This document shows, piece after piece, positions 34,738 to 45,411 of a stretch of 64,000 nucleotides of DNA (its first letter is position 1; each line of letters begins with the position of its first letter). Origin of the DNA: Stomorhina lunata (lineage: Eukaryota > Arthropoda > Insecta > Diptera > Rhiniidae). The notes beneath the pieces were generated by a model. It was not told the DNA's origin. It worked only from the letters and a program-made list of their open reading frames with translations, and did no database searches. A program made the translations under genes and the position numbers. The DNA is taken from positions 119,767,564 to 119,831,563 of the forward strand of contig OW121741.1 in NCBI GenBank assembly GCA_933228675.1. The letters run 5' to 3'.

Positions 34738-36821
34738 TGTTGTGGTCGCTACCGGGGACTGTTGTGTGTGTCTGTTGGCGAGCGCGTGCTGCTGGGCTGT
34801 ACACTTAGGTTTTAAACGATATGTGCATGTGTTGGGAGAAATGCCCTAAATCCCTGGCGCTCGTCTCGCTTTAAAAGATGGCACGGTACATAATCCGCCT
34901 ATAGTGGTACTCTAGTTGTTCTTCCGACTTAGCTCAGTCTCGTAGGTTCATTGGGGACATGTATCCGGCACAGTCAAACGATAGCCGCAAACAGATACTG
35001 AAATAAATAGTACCACTAATTCTAAAAGCTCGAAGGTATAGAAAACTTTTGAGGGTGCGTCGGTGTTAATACACTCCAATTTAGCCCACCCTAATGGATC
35101 ACTTGCTAAAAGTAATCCCCTTAATGGCAACCCACTCTACCATGTGGTGAGTGCCCCGTTATCGGTCATGACTTGGCTCTACTTACCTTTTTGCGCGTTT
35201 ACCTACACATTTTGTTTAAAACATCTCCAATAAATTTCCAAGCAAATTCATTTCAACTTATTTATTTAATTGTATAATAGCTTAAGTTAAGATCAAAAGT
35301 AAATTAATGGTATACTGGGTGATTTATGCCGGAACGCAATGTACGTTAGACAAATAAAAAGTCAATTGGACAATGAACACCCTTAACGATTTTCCCAGCT
35401 ATCACTTTTGGGAACGTGGTATCAAACGTCATTATAAACAAAAATATATATATATTCCTAGATGATCGAGCTCGATAATGAAGGTTTTAGGTTGAGTACG
35501 ACGGACGAAAAAGGGTTAATAGGCGTGAAAGCCCAATTGATAATAAATTCAAAAAAAGACTTCCGGCATCAACCACGACAATTAATTATACGAGGGTACG
35601 GGTGACAATTATAGGAATTAATTATACAATAATTAATATTCCTGTGACATAAGTGCAAATAATCAAAAATATATGATAAATTTTACAATCAAAGATAATG
35701 ATTCTTTCTATACGTAGTTTACTTAACAGGGAAATTTATAACTAGTCGTAGAATATTTGGCATTTACTTTATGATTTAAAATTTATGTTCTAACTACTTT
35801 TACTTATCTGGTCAATCAGACTTTTTGGATATAACGGGTTCTTGCAGGTAATGGTCGTAGCTGGTGGTTCCTTTTTTTTACAGATGATAGTTCTATCTGG
35901 GGCGGCGTTCTAGCTGGGTAGTTGTGTCTTTGCAGGTAATGGTCGTAGCTGGTGGTTCCTTTTTTTTTACAGATGATAGTTCTATCTGGGCGGCGTTCTA
36001 GCTGGGTAGTTGTGTCTTTGCAGGTAAGTCTTCTTTCTGGGGCTTCGTTTTAGCTGGTGAGTTATATTTTTACAGATGAAGTTCTATGGATGATTAATTC
36101 AGTGGAGTAGTTGTGGCCGACTGTTACTCCTTTTCAGGTCCAGTAAAGATGATTATTCTGTAGTTTATTTATTTTAGGTGAGTGGAAGCAGCAGAAAATT
36201 AGTCTTTATTTTTAATGTTTTTTTTTTTTTTTTTTTTTTTTTAGCGGGTATTTCTTTTGTCGGAAAAGTGCAACACGTAGTATTTGGGAGTCTGTTGGTC
36301 CCGTTTGATGTTTCTTATATTCTCCTGGCAGATATCTTAAAGCCAGAGGCTTTTACCGACGCTCTAGTCAAATTAGACTTTTCGCACACTTCAGGGAATC
36401 ACTAATTAAGGCCTTTGTGCCAGTTAATTGCTGGTCACTTCTTTTTTTTACTATTCTTTTTTTTTGTAAAAATACTTTTTTTTCCTTTGCGTTTTCCAAA
36501 ACACCTTTTTTTTTATATAAATATATATCTTTCACCAACCGAATCAAGACTAAAAAAAAAATCTCCTCTAGGCATGTGCCTTTTTAACTCTTTTTTTTTC
36601 TTTTTTTTTTTTATTTACCGCAAATTCTTCCGGACCCCTTTTTAACACCAGACTTTTAGTTTTTATGTCCTTATATGGTCATTTCATCGTTAAAACAGGT
36701 TTTTTTTTTTTCTTCTTCAATTACTTCAATCGGTTTCTTTATTTTGTTTTCTTCCTTATCTTATGTTGCCAGATCTAGCGCCTAGTTCACGGGGCGCCTA
36801 CACCGACGATCTGATGTAACA
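34738..36821 (-). repeat. 3' LTR (2,084 bp)
   Basis: Starts at TGTTGTGG and ends at GATGTAACA in plus-strand reading. At about 2.1 kb it is several times the length usual in fly gypsy elements. It contains long T-runs (25 T at 36,218-36,242), an 88-bp tandem duplication (35,843-36,018) and a 60-codon minus-strand open frame (34,948-35,130) preserved in both LTRs. With nearly identical LTRs that preservation says nothing about function. Confidence 0.95.
35843..36018. repeat. 88-bp tandem duplication inside the LTR
   Basis: Two copies starting TGCAGGTAATGG (35,843 and 35,931), differing by one T and one G indel, followed by a third partial copy from 36,019. The equivalent in the 5' LTR is 43,171-43,346. 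Each copy on the plus strand has a donor-like CAGGTAAT and an acceptor-like T-run followed by ACAG. Confidence 0.9.
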
Positions 36822-36937
36822 AACCCGATCAGGAGCCGAAGTCCTGACGGAGAGATTCTGGATCGGGAAATTATCAACAGCCTACCAATTCGACGTGGGG
36901 AAGAACTGCGACCCTGAGATCATCAGCCGGGCATGAG
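36822..36937 (-). other. Short 3' untranslated region without a clear polypurine tract
   Basis: Only 116 bp separate the pol stop from the 3' LTR, leaving no room for env. On the sense strand the bases before the LTR read TCCTGATCGGGTT, not the purine run expected for plus-strand priming. Confidence 0.7.
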
Positions 36938-39900
36938 TCACTTACTTGGTACCATATGCTGCAAATCTTTCGCGTGGTATACCCCAACCTTTTTCCCTGC
37001 CAAATTCTCAACCTCGTAAAGACTTTGCCCTACCTGTTTTACGACTCGACATTTCACAAACTTTTTACACAACTTTGAATTTAGGTGCTTGGAAGCGTCA
37101 CTTAATACAAAGTTTCGGCGCAAGATTTCCTGTCCGGGAAGAAATCTGACTACCCTTGACCTCATGTTGTAACGAGCCGCGCTCTTTTCGTACGACGAGT
37201 GCAAATTTTCCTTAATCTTACTCCTAACCAACTCTAGCACATTGCTTTTAGCCAATACTTCAATTTCACTTTCTTCAAGAGTGCCTAATTTCCTAGCCAT
37301 ATTATAAGTGCTTGCATGAGTGATCATGTGCATTCCGAAAAGCGAAAAATAAGGAGAAAATCCTGTGGAGCTGTGAACCGTCGAACGAAGGGAACATTCT
37401 ATTGCGGATATATGACCATCCCAATTACGCTGATCATTGGAAACATAAGCACGTATAGCAGAAACTATTGACCGATTTACTCTCTCCGAAGCGTTGGCTT
37501 GTGGAGAGTAAACAGCATTACGAATATGCCTACATCCGTACTTTGACAAAAATGTAGAAAATTCTGACGAAACAAATTGCTTACCGTTGTCCGAATGGAC
37601 AATCTCAGGGACTCCAAACTTATGAAAAATCTCCGCCTCGAGAAACTTGACGACATTAGACGATGTTGCATTTTTGCATGCTTTAGTAACAACAAACTTT
37701 GTTAAATGGTCCAGTATTATAAAAATATATGCATTTCCAATCTTTGACCGTGGAAATGGCCCTATAAAATCAATGAAGATCTTCTGCCATGGTCTACATG
37801 TAACAGTTTCCGAACCCATTTTTGGGCGCAAAACTTTGTTCGGAGCTTTAATCTCTTTACATAAAATACAATTGTTAATATAACTTCTAACCTGAACTGC
37901 CATTTGCGGGAAGTAAAAATATTGCTTTAGAGAAGCTATGGTTTTTCCAATCCCACAATGTGATTTTACGGTTGGCTCATGAGCGTTCGCGATTAGCTTT
38001 TCAGTGAGGTTATGCGGAACCCACAGTTTCCAAATAAAATTTTCATTTACCGAATTACCGTCCGATGGTATCGTTCTTTTGTAAATATACGAATCTTGAA
38101 TTTTTAAATCGGGCAACACGTTGGCATTCTTACTAATGTTCTCACGAAGTTCGACATATTCGGGACTTTCAAACTCTGGTGAATTCATATCTATAATTGG
38201 TTGTTCGTCTACAAACATACTCACTTCATCAACGTATAGGCGAGACAAGGTATCGGCTACTACGTTCTGACACCCTTTTCGGTGTTGTATATCAAACTGA
38301 TAGCTCTGCAGCTTAAGACTCCACCTAGCTAATCGGCCGCTTAATTCTTTTTGATTCATTAACCATTTTAATGCACTATGATCGGTTAATACAGTGAAAG
38401 GCATAAGTTCAATAAAAGGTCGAAATTTCTGAATAGCACTAATCACTGCTAGGCATTCACGCTCAGTTACGCTGTAGTTGCGTTGTGCATTTGTAAGCTG
38501 CGCGGAATGAAAAGCTATTGGGCGCTCTAAACCTTCAGCATCCAGTTGGAATAGCACCGCCCCAATACCAAGGTTAGAAGCATCACACTGCACGTAGAAT
38601 CTTTTGTCAAATACGGGGTGCGTTAAAACTGGACTTGTCGTTAAGGCTGTTTTAAGATTACTGAAGGCATTGACGGCTTCTTCGTCAAAATTAAACACTT
38701 TGCCTTTTCGGAGTGTGCGCGTAATCGGAGCTGTTAGGCTGGCAAAGTCTCTAATAAATCTCCTAAACCATGAACACAGACCTAGAAACCTGCGAACATC
38801 TCGAGTACATTTGGGAATGGGTATGTTTATGATTCCAGATATTTTCTGCGGATCTGCTTTTAGCTTTCCTTCACCCACAATGTATCCAAGATACCGCAAT
38901 TCTTTCTGGCAAAACTTGGACTTTCTCAAATTTATTGTTAAATTAGCTCGAGACAATAGATCACCTACTTTTCGTAGCAGAGACATATGGGAATTGAAAT
39001 CTGAAGAGACGACTAACAAATCGTCAAGATAAACGAACACTTTCTGCCTCAACTCGGCACTGATCACCTTGTCCATCAACCGGCATAACCGTTGGGCTGC
39101 ATTACATAGCCCAAACGGCATGACGGTGAAATGATAATGCGGCCGTCCAGGTACTGTAAACGCAGTCTTAAGCCTGCTATCCTCGGCAAGTGGAATCTGC
39201 CAGAACGCATCCTTCAAATCAATACTTGATATGAAGTATGTATCCTGGAGACGTCCAAGGAGAGCGTCAATATATGGGAGTGGATAAGCGTCCTTCACGG
39301 TTAGCTCATTCAGCTTTCGTGCATCCAAGCAAAGTCTTGACTTCTCGCCGCGCCGAACTAATGTCACGGGTGAGTTCCAGGGGCTATTGCTTGGTTCCAC
39401 GACTCCTAAGCTGACCATTCTATCCAACTCTTCATATATTAATGCCTCCTTTGCCGGAGATACCGGGTAATGACGTTGCTTAACTGGTACCGCCTCGTGT
39501 GTATCAATTGTGTGTTCTTCCATCCATGTCTTACCAAGACCGTGTTGATCAAAGTCTAAGAAGTGTGACTTTACCTCTTCTAACGTTTGACTTTGTTCTG
39601 ATGTCAAACTATGAGCATTCTGATCCAAAACACTAAAATTAATATCGATACTACTAATTAGGTTTGGTGCTACTCTGAAGATTCTCCAAAAGTCTACTCC
39701 ACAATACATCTCATGATCCAAACTAGGAACTAAATAAACATCTAGTAAGTGATTCTGATTATCATATGAAACTTCGGCTTTAACTCTACCTATACATGTC
39801 ACACGATTTCCGTTGGCCGTCCCTACCGTGCAATTATACACCGGATAAACTGTTAAGTTCAATTTCTTCACTAAATCGTTACAATTTTTCCCAAAACACG

Positions 39901-40342
39901 TTATGGTGGCACCGCTGTCCAATAGTGCTACGACTTCCTCGCCATTTATATTAATTTTACGAAAAGGTCTGGGATCAGTACTGGTATGATTTGAAAAACT
40001 AGCCGAACAAATATGTAATTTCTTTGAACGCCTAATATTGTATCTTTCACGGGTTTTTAAAATTCTTTTAGAGGCTACTGCATTGTCTTTTGGTCGGTCA
40101 TTAAATATTCTATTTCTCACCTCTAAATAATTTTGTAAACGTATATGAAATGGTTTGCTTAAAATGTTGCGTTTGTCAATTTCCGGTTTAAAGATGATGG
40201 GGTCACGTTTGGCTACAAATGCTACATGTGTGTTGGTACTCTTATCACATGTGTCAACAATTTTGTTATCGTTTAAGCTTAATCGATGGTTTGTGTCGAA
40301 CGCGATTCCCCACGCATCGCGCTCCCACTCCGGTTTCCCTGA
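36938..40342 (-). CDS. pol: Retrotransposon Pol: protease, reverse transcriptase, RNase H, integrase
   Basis: Copies the element RNA into DNA and integrates it. The frame is open from just after a TAG at 40,343-40,345. There is no ATG before the protease; the first possible start is a GTG at 40,120, so expression as a Gag-Pol fusion by -1 frameshifting is likely. Numbering from that GTG (1,060 residues): aspartic protease with DSGA at 68-71; reverse transcriptase at about 200-440 with catalytic Asp301 and YLDD at 364-367; RNase H with Asp513, TERE 552-555, Asp580 and Asp623; integrase zinc finger His714, His721, Cys751, Cys754; catalytic Asp784, Asp844, Glu879, i.e. a DD(35)E triad; and a GPY/F-like module near 985-1,055. 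The order RT-RNase H-integrase is the Ty3/gypsy order. All key residues are present with no stop or frameshift, so it appears functional. Confidence 0.96.
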   Translation of the reverse strand, partial: SGKPEWERDAWGIAFDTNHRLSLNDNKIVDTCDKSTNTHVAFVAKRDPIIFKPEIDKRNILSKPFHIRLQNYLEVRNRIFNDRPKDNAVASKRILKTRERYNIRRSKKLHICSASFSNHTSTDPRPFRKININGEEVVALLDSGATITCFGKNCNDLVKKLNLTVYPVYNCTVGTANGNRVTCIGRVKAEVSYDNQNHLLDVYLVPSLDHEMYCGVDFWRIFRVAPNLISSIDINFSVLDQNAHSLTSEQSQTLEEVKSHFLDFDQHGLGKTWMEEHTIDTHEAVPVKQRHYPVSPAKEALIYEELDRMVSLGVVEPSNSPWNSPVTLVRRGEKSRLCLDARKLNELTVKDAYPLPYIDALLGRLQDTYFISSIDLKDAFWQIPLAEDSRLKTAFTVPGRPHYHFTVMPFGLCNAAQRLCRLMDKVISAELRQKVFVYLDDLLVVSSDFNSHMSLLRKVGDLLSRANLTINLRKSKFCQKELRYLGYIVGEGKLKADPQKISGIINIPIPKCTRDVRRFLGLCSWFRRFIRDFASLTAPITRTLRKGKVFNFDEEAVNAFSNLKTALTTSPVLTHPVFDKRFYVQCDASNLGIGAVLFQLDAEGLERPIAFHSAQLTNAQRNYSVTERECLAVISAIQKFRPFIELMPFTVLTDHSALKWLMNQKELSGRLARWSLKLQSYQFDIQHRKGCQNVVADTLSRLYVDEVSMFVDEQPIIDMNSPEFESPEYVELRENISKNANVLPDLKIQDSYIYKRTIPSDGNSVNENFIWKLWVPHNLTEKLIANAHEPTVKSHCGIGKTIASLKQYFYFPQMAVQVRSYINNCILCKEIKAPNKVLRPKMGSETVTCRPWQKIFIDFIGPFPRSKIGNAYIFIILDHLTKFVVTKACKNATSSNVVKFLEAEIFHKFGVPEIVHSDNGKQFVSSEFSTFLSKYGCRHIRNAVYSPQANASERVNRSIVSAIRAYVSNDQRNWDGHISAIECSLRSTVHSSTGFSPYFSLFGMHMITHASTYNMARKLGTLEESEIEVLAKSNVLELVRSKIKENLHSSYEKSAARYNMRSRVVRFLPGQEILRRNFVLSDASKHLNSKLCKKFVKCRVVKQVGQSLYEVENLAGKKVGVYHAKDLQHMVPSK

Positions 40343-41574
40343 CTACAGACGGCACATTGGGTTGTAATTACCCCCTGTGTTCCACAACGGTAACAAAATA
40401 AAAACCTACGATTAGAAGTGCACTCTTTGAAAGTGTGACCTGTGACTTGACAGTTCCAACACTTTATTTCTTTTTTAACTGCAGTATCAGGATATGGCTT
40501 CGAATTTGGTCGAACTCTAATCTCCTCTACAGCTTCGCTAATGTCCTCAAAATTATCCCAAGAAAGTTCATTCACCACTCGGTTAGAAACATTCTGTTTA
40601 GACCTTTGTTGAAATTCGTATTCGATAAGATCTTCGGCTTTTCGACATTCTATTCTTAAATGTTCTATGGAATATATCTGGGTAGCAAAAATGAGAGACG
40701 CTATACGGGGTTTTAAGTTTCTTTTAATTATGTCTACAACTTGATAATCAGGCAGAGGTTCACGTAACTGATTTCTTAAACTTATAATTGCGTCAATGTA
40801 GTTACTGGATTTTTCATCACGCAATTGAAATCTGTCCATCATACGCCTTAGCACATCCATATTTGTGTGAAATTGTTGAAATTTACGTACAATATCTAAT
40901 CTCATATTTTGCCAACTCACCCCTGGGCGATCCCTAATATGATCCCAATACCATTTAGCAGCTTGACCTTCTAAAAGATGATGGAATCCGTCCATAATCA
41001 CTTCCCACGGGCAACTGTAACTTTTCTGTAGTTTCTCGACTCTGAATATAAAATCTTCAACAAGCATAGTCTTACTTGTACCATCATACTTGATACCCCA
41101 CTTAAACAATTCTGGATAAGGCGGTTTATATCTAAGGTCTGTATTCACAAAAGGTCTACGACTAGCGTTATCAGAAACTCTATGAATATCTGCATTACGA
41201 TTTGCGTTTGCGTTACTGTTTCGATTGCCGTGGTTGTTATTAGTATTTGTATTTGGTGGCATATCCTGAGGCCATTCGACATTCCTATTTACAGAAGGAT
41301 TACTTGAATTAGACATTGCAACTCGGACTGCTTCTGTCACTACCGTTTGCATTTCTTGGCGCATAACTTGGAGCATTTGCGAATGTGCAGCGCCTATGGC
41401 CGCTTCCATCACTTCAATCGCGGAATTATTTGGTCGACTTTCATTACTACCTAAAGCTGTTATGGGGCTAAAAGATGGTCGTGTTATTGTACTATCACGA
41501 GCTTCTTGAGTTGTCAGATTCCCACCACTTTCTCCTACTTCCCTTGGCACATTTGAACCTTGTTCCTCCGCCAT
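40279..41574 (-). CDS. gag: Retrotransposon Gag (capsid and nucleocapsid)
   Basis: A 431-residue structural protein that would form the virus-like particle in the cytoplasm and package element RNA. The start ATG has a good context (GAAATGG). The N-terminal 130 residues are low-complexity, with an Asn-rich stretch. A retrotransposon-gag core lies at about 150-310 and includes GQAAKWYWDHIRDRPG and SWQNMRLDIVRKF. The C-terminus has one standard CCHC zinc knuckle (Cys372, Cys375, His380, Cys385). A second, Cys394, Cys397, Cys407, has Val where His is expected, followed by Cys410. The stop (40,279-40,281) lies inside the overlap with pol. Confidence 0.95.
   Translation of the reverse strand: MAEEQGSNVPREVGESGGNLTTQEARDSTITRPSFSPITALGSNESRPNNSAIEVMEAAIGAAHSQMLQVMRQEMQTVVTEAVRVAMSNSSNPSVNRNVEWPQDMPPNTNTNNNHGNRNSNANANRNADIHRVSDNASRRPFVNTDLRYKPPYPELFKWGIKYDGTSKTMLVEDFIFRVEKLQKSYSCPWEVIMDGFHHLLEGQAAKWYWDHIRDRPGVSWQNMRLDIVRKFQQFHTNMDVLRRMMDRFQLRDEKSSNYIDAIISLRNQLREPLPDYQVVDIIKRNLKPRIASLIFATQIYSIEHLRIECRKAEDLIEYEFQQRSKQNVSNRVVNELSWDNFEDISEAVEEIRVRPNSKPYPDTAVKKEIKCWNCQVTGHTFKECTSNRRFLFCYRCGTQGVITTQCAVCSQGNRSGSAMRGESRSTQTID
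40282..40342 (-). other. gag-pol overlap, presumed -1 frameshift region
   Basis: The pol frame is -1 relative to gag and is open for 61 nt before the gag stop. I find no standard X_XXY_YYZ slippery heptamer in the gag frame here. The best runs are T_GGG_GAA (about 40,308-40,314) and A_CAA_ACC near the stop, neither canonical. An unusual slip site, or a reinitiation mechanism, is implied. Confidence 0.75.
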
Positions 41575-42044
41575 TTCGAATATTTATAGAACCTGACACG
41601 CAACAAAAAAAATATATACTCAAGATTCTTACTAAAATCAAAATAAATTAAAAAATGTACTGTATAGAAAATTACAAAAAAAAATATTCTATATTTGTTT
41701 TTAATACTCCTTCACAAAATTTAATAAAAGGTAAACGTTTTGCAAAAAGTAAATAAACCAAGCCATGATCATGAAAAATTCTCTACTTCTCCTAATTTTG
41801 GACTCACGCTACGTAGCAATTGAGGTGTACATAAAAAACATCCTCAAGCCTACATAACGTCAAAATATTATTAATATTACTTCCTAACGTTGCGTTTGCA
41901 TTTAGTCATATAAACTGCTATGCAAGTCTTACGCTATTCAGCTACAAAAACAATAAAAATCCGAACGAACAAGATAATACTTCGTAGCGATTGACCGATT
42001 GCATAAAAACATCCTACATCAAGTCTACAAAGCAATATAATTTG
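41575..42044 (-). other. 5' leader of the retrotransposon
   Basis: About 0.47 kb between the primer site and the gag ATG, AT-rich with no open frame of note. Packaging signals would be expected here, but none can be recognised by eye. Confidence 0.6.
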
Positions 42045-42062
42045 TCCGAACGTTGGGCGCCA
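42045..42062 (-). promoter_or_regulatory. Primer binding site, tRNA-Lys type
   Basis: Sense strand reads TGGCGCCCAACGT followed by TCGGA, three bases (GAT) after the 5' LTR. The first 13 bases complement the 3' end of insect tRNA-Lys, including CCA (known family feature, from memory). The match breaks after 13 nt. Confidence 0.85.
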
Positions 42063-42065
42063 ATC

Positions 42066-44153
42066 TGTTGTGGTCGCTACCGGGGACTGTTGTGTGTGTC
42101 TGTTGGCGAGCGCGTGCTGCTGGGCTGTACACTTAGGTTTTAAACGATATGTGCATGTGTTGGGAGAAATGCCCTAAATCCCTGGCGCTCGTCTCGCTTT
42201 AAAAGATGGCACGGTACATAATCCGCCTATAGTGGTACTCTAGTTGTTCTTCCGACTTAGCTCAGTCTCGTAGGTTCATTGGGGACATGTATCCGGCACA
42301 GTCAAACGATAGCCGCAAACAGATACTGAAATAAATAGTACCACTAATTCTAAAAGCTCGAAGGTATAGAAAACTTTTGAGGGTGCGTCGGTGTTAATAC
42401 ACTCCAATTTAGCCCACCCTAATGGATCACTTGCTAAAAGTAATCCCCTTAATGGCAACCCACTCTACCATGTGGTGAGTGCCCCGTTATCGGTCATGAC
42501 TTGGCTCTACTTACCTTTTTGCGCGTTTACCTACACATTTTGTTTAAAACATCTCCAATAAATTTCCAAGCAAATTCATTTCAACTTATTTATTTAATTG
42601 TATAATAGCTTAAGTTAAGATCAAAAGTAAATTAATGGTATACTGGGTGATTTATGCCGGAACGCAATGTACGTTAGACAAATAAAAAGTCAATTGGACA
42701 ATGAACACCCTTAACGATTTTCCCAGCTATCACTTTTGGGAACGTGGTATCAAACGTCATTATAAACAAAAATATATATATATTCCTAGATGATCGAGCT
42801 CGATAATGAAGGTTTTAGGTTGAGTACGACGGACGAAAAAGGGTTAATAGGCGTGAAAGCCCAATTGATAATAAATTCAAAAAAAGACTTCCGGCATCAA
42901 CCACGACAATTAATTATACGAGGGTACGGGTGACAATTATAGGAATTAATTATACAATAATTAATATTCCTGTGACATAAGTGCAAATAATCAAAAATAT
43001 ATGATAAATTTTACAATCAAAGATAATGATTCTTTCTATACGTAGTTTACTTAACAGGGAAATTTATAACTAGTCGTAGAATATTTGGCATTTACTTTAT
43101 GATTTAAAATTTATGTTCTAACTACTTTTACTTATCTGGTCAATCAGACTTTTTGGATATAACGGGTTCTTGCAGGTAATGGTCGTAGCTGGTGGTTCCT
43201 TTTTTTTACAGATGATAGTTCTATCTGGGGCGGCGTTCTAGCTGGGTAGTTGTGTCTTTGCAGGTAATGGTCGTAGCTGGTGGTTCCTTTTTTTTTACAG
43301 ATGATAGTTCTATCTGGGCGGCGTTCTAGCTGGGTAGTTGTGTCTTTGCAGGTAAGTCTTCTTTCTGGGGCTTCGTTTTAGCTGGTGAGTTATATTTTTA
43401 CAGATGAAGTTCTATGGATGATTAATTCAGTGGAGTAGTTGTGGCCGACTGTTACTCCTTTTCAGGTCCAGTAAAGATGATTATTCTGTAGTTTATTTAT
43501 TTTAGGTGAGTGGAAGCAGCAGAAAATTAGTCTTTATTTTTAATGTTTTTTTTTTTTTTTTTTTTTTTTTTTAGCGGGTATTTCTTTTGTCGGAAAAGTG
43601 CAACACGTAGTATTTGGGAGTCTGTTGGTCCCGTTTGATGTTTCTTATATTCTCCTGGCAGATATCTTAAAGCCAGAGGCTTTTACCGACGCTCTAGTCA
43701 AATTAGACTTTTCGCACACTTCAGGGAATCACTAATTAAGGCCTTTGTGCCAGTTAATTGCTGGTCACTTCTTTTTTTTACTATTCTTTTTTTTTGTAAA
43801 AATACTTTTTTTTCCTTTTCGTTTTCCAAAACACCTTTTTTTTTATATAAAAATATATCTTTCACCAACCGAATCAAGACTAAAAAAAAAATCTCCTCTA
43901 GGCATGTGCCTTTTTAACTCTTTTTTTTTCTTTTTTTTTTTTATTTACCGCAAATTCTTCCGGACCCCTTTTTAACACCAGACTTTTAGTTTTTATGTCC
44001 TTATATGGTCATTTCATCGTTAAAACAGGTTTTTTTTTTTTTTCTTCTTCAATTACTTCAATCGGTTTCTTTATTTTGTTTTCTTCCTTATCTTATGTTG
44101 CCAGATCTAGCGCCTAGTTCACGGGGCGCCTACACCGACGATCTGATGTAACA
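42066..44153 (-). repeat. 5' LTR (2,088 bp)
   Basis: Differs from the 3' LTR by two substitutions and by +2 T in each of two poly-T runs (43,546-43,572 and about 44,030). It holds the promoter for the element, but I cannot place a transcription start with confidence because TATA-like strings are frequent in it. Confidence 0.95.
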
Positions 44154-44157
44154 TGTT
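44154..44157. repeat. Target-site duplication TGTT, right copy
   Basis: Matches 34,734-34,737. The inferred empty site reads GTACTAT-TGTT-AAAGTAAA. Confidence 0.85.
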
Positions 44158-45411
44158 AAAGTAAATACCCGATAGATATGTCTATCAAAATAAAACCAAA
44201 TATAAATTTGACTTTCTAATTGACCGCTGCCAATCATTTTGATTTCTCTATGCACATATTTTTGTACCATGTAATTAAATTTTCTATCTATTTTTTTTTC
44301 GCCACCATCAGTTTTAACCACTTTTTATTCTATATACGAATCGCACTTAACCTTAAACCTCCTACGTAGACAAAAAGTCATACCCTTGAACCTTTAATGT
44401 TAAAGTCATGATAAATTCTGTGAAAAACTACATAAAACACCCTAAACATTTTCGAACATTCTAGTTCATTTTATCAGCCAAAACCGCGACATGTTTTATG
44501 TTTCATTTAACAAAACTCGTAAATGCCACGTCATACGCCCTTCTGTTCTTTTTTTCGGTCTCGAGTGCATTATGTTACAAAAAAATAAATTATTCTGGAT
44601 TTTTTTATGAACATTGAAATTTTTTTTATTTTATTTTTTTGTGCTGCAAAAGATATAAAGAAAAAACTTTTTAAGACAAAAAAAAAATATTTACGTAAAT
44701 ATTTCACTTTCAATTTTTATTAAACTTAACACGCGAATATCATGTCCGTTTTAATGCCCTTTACAATATCCCATACAAGCCACAAATAGCAGAAAAATTT
44801 AAACACTATCAAAAGCTAAAACTTCGCATAGTCACGCAATTAAATACAATTTTCAAGAGAGCCTTGTTGTACGGCTCGTTCTTCTTAGAAGCAAGACGCT
44901 GAGTTTATATTTATTTTGTATTAAAGCCGCTGAAAAAGTCTTATGTGAACCAAAACTATTAGTTTATATATTATTACACAGATCCCCTTTGGGATTTTTA
45001 TATGCAATAAATACTAAAAAAAAGTATCCCAACTAAAAAGTGTCTGCATTAAATAATAAAATGACAATTCCCGGTTAGAGTTCATTTCGTTTTTGTTTTT
45101 TGCTTCATTTTGCTGAATATTATTTCAAGCTAAAAAAACGTTACAAAAAACAGTAAAAACTTAATATCTGAATAATGCAATAGAGCAATGACCGCAATTT
45201 ATATCGCGTTTTTTATGAAAGCTTGTAAAAGAAATTTAACAAAAAAATATAATTGAATAAATGTTGTAAAAAATGTAATTAGTCATAGTAATAATATTAA
45301 TAAATTGCATGGAAATTATGAGAGGGTGACTTAGCAAATGCACAATGGGATAAATCAAAAAAAAATCTATAAATCTTGCATTTTTATAGCCTATGACACG
45401 TTAAGTCTTTA
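44158..45411. other. AT-rich non-coding stretch right of the retrotransposon
   Basis: No gene recognised. A small hairpin, ATCCC-CTTT-GGGAT, lies near 44,984-44,997. Confidence 0.4.

Larger units (their letters stand above)
34738..44153 (-). mobile_element. Complete Ty3/gypsy LTR retrotransposon
   Basis: A 9,416-bp element on the minus strand. In sense order it has the 5' LTR (42,066-44,153), a tRNA-Lys-type primer site, a leader of about 0.5 kb, gag, pol in the -1 frame and the 3' LTR (34,738-36,821). LTR ends are TGTT...AACA, and a 4-bp duplication TGTT flanks the element. Both open frames are intact. The LTRs differ by two substitutions (36,489 G versus 43,819 T; 36,522 T versus 43,852 A) and two poly-T length changes, so insertion is recent. 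No env frame is present. The unusually long LTRs and the tRNA-Lys primer recall the Osvaldo/Ulysses group of flies; that placement is inference and needs a reverse transcriptase tree. Confidence 0.97.

Noticed and set aside
34948..35130. 60-codon frame in both LTRs as a conserved small gene
   Set aside because: The LTRs are nearly identical because of recent insertion, so the shared frame is no evidence of selection.
36822..36937. Possible env gene of an errantivirus
   Set aside because: Only 116 bp lie between the pol stop and the 3' LTR; no env frame exists.
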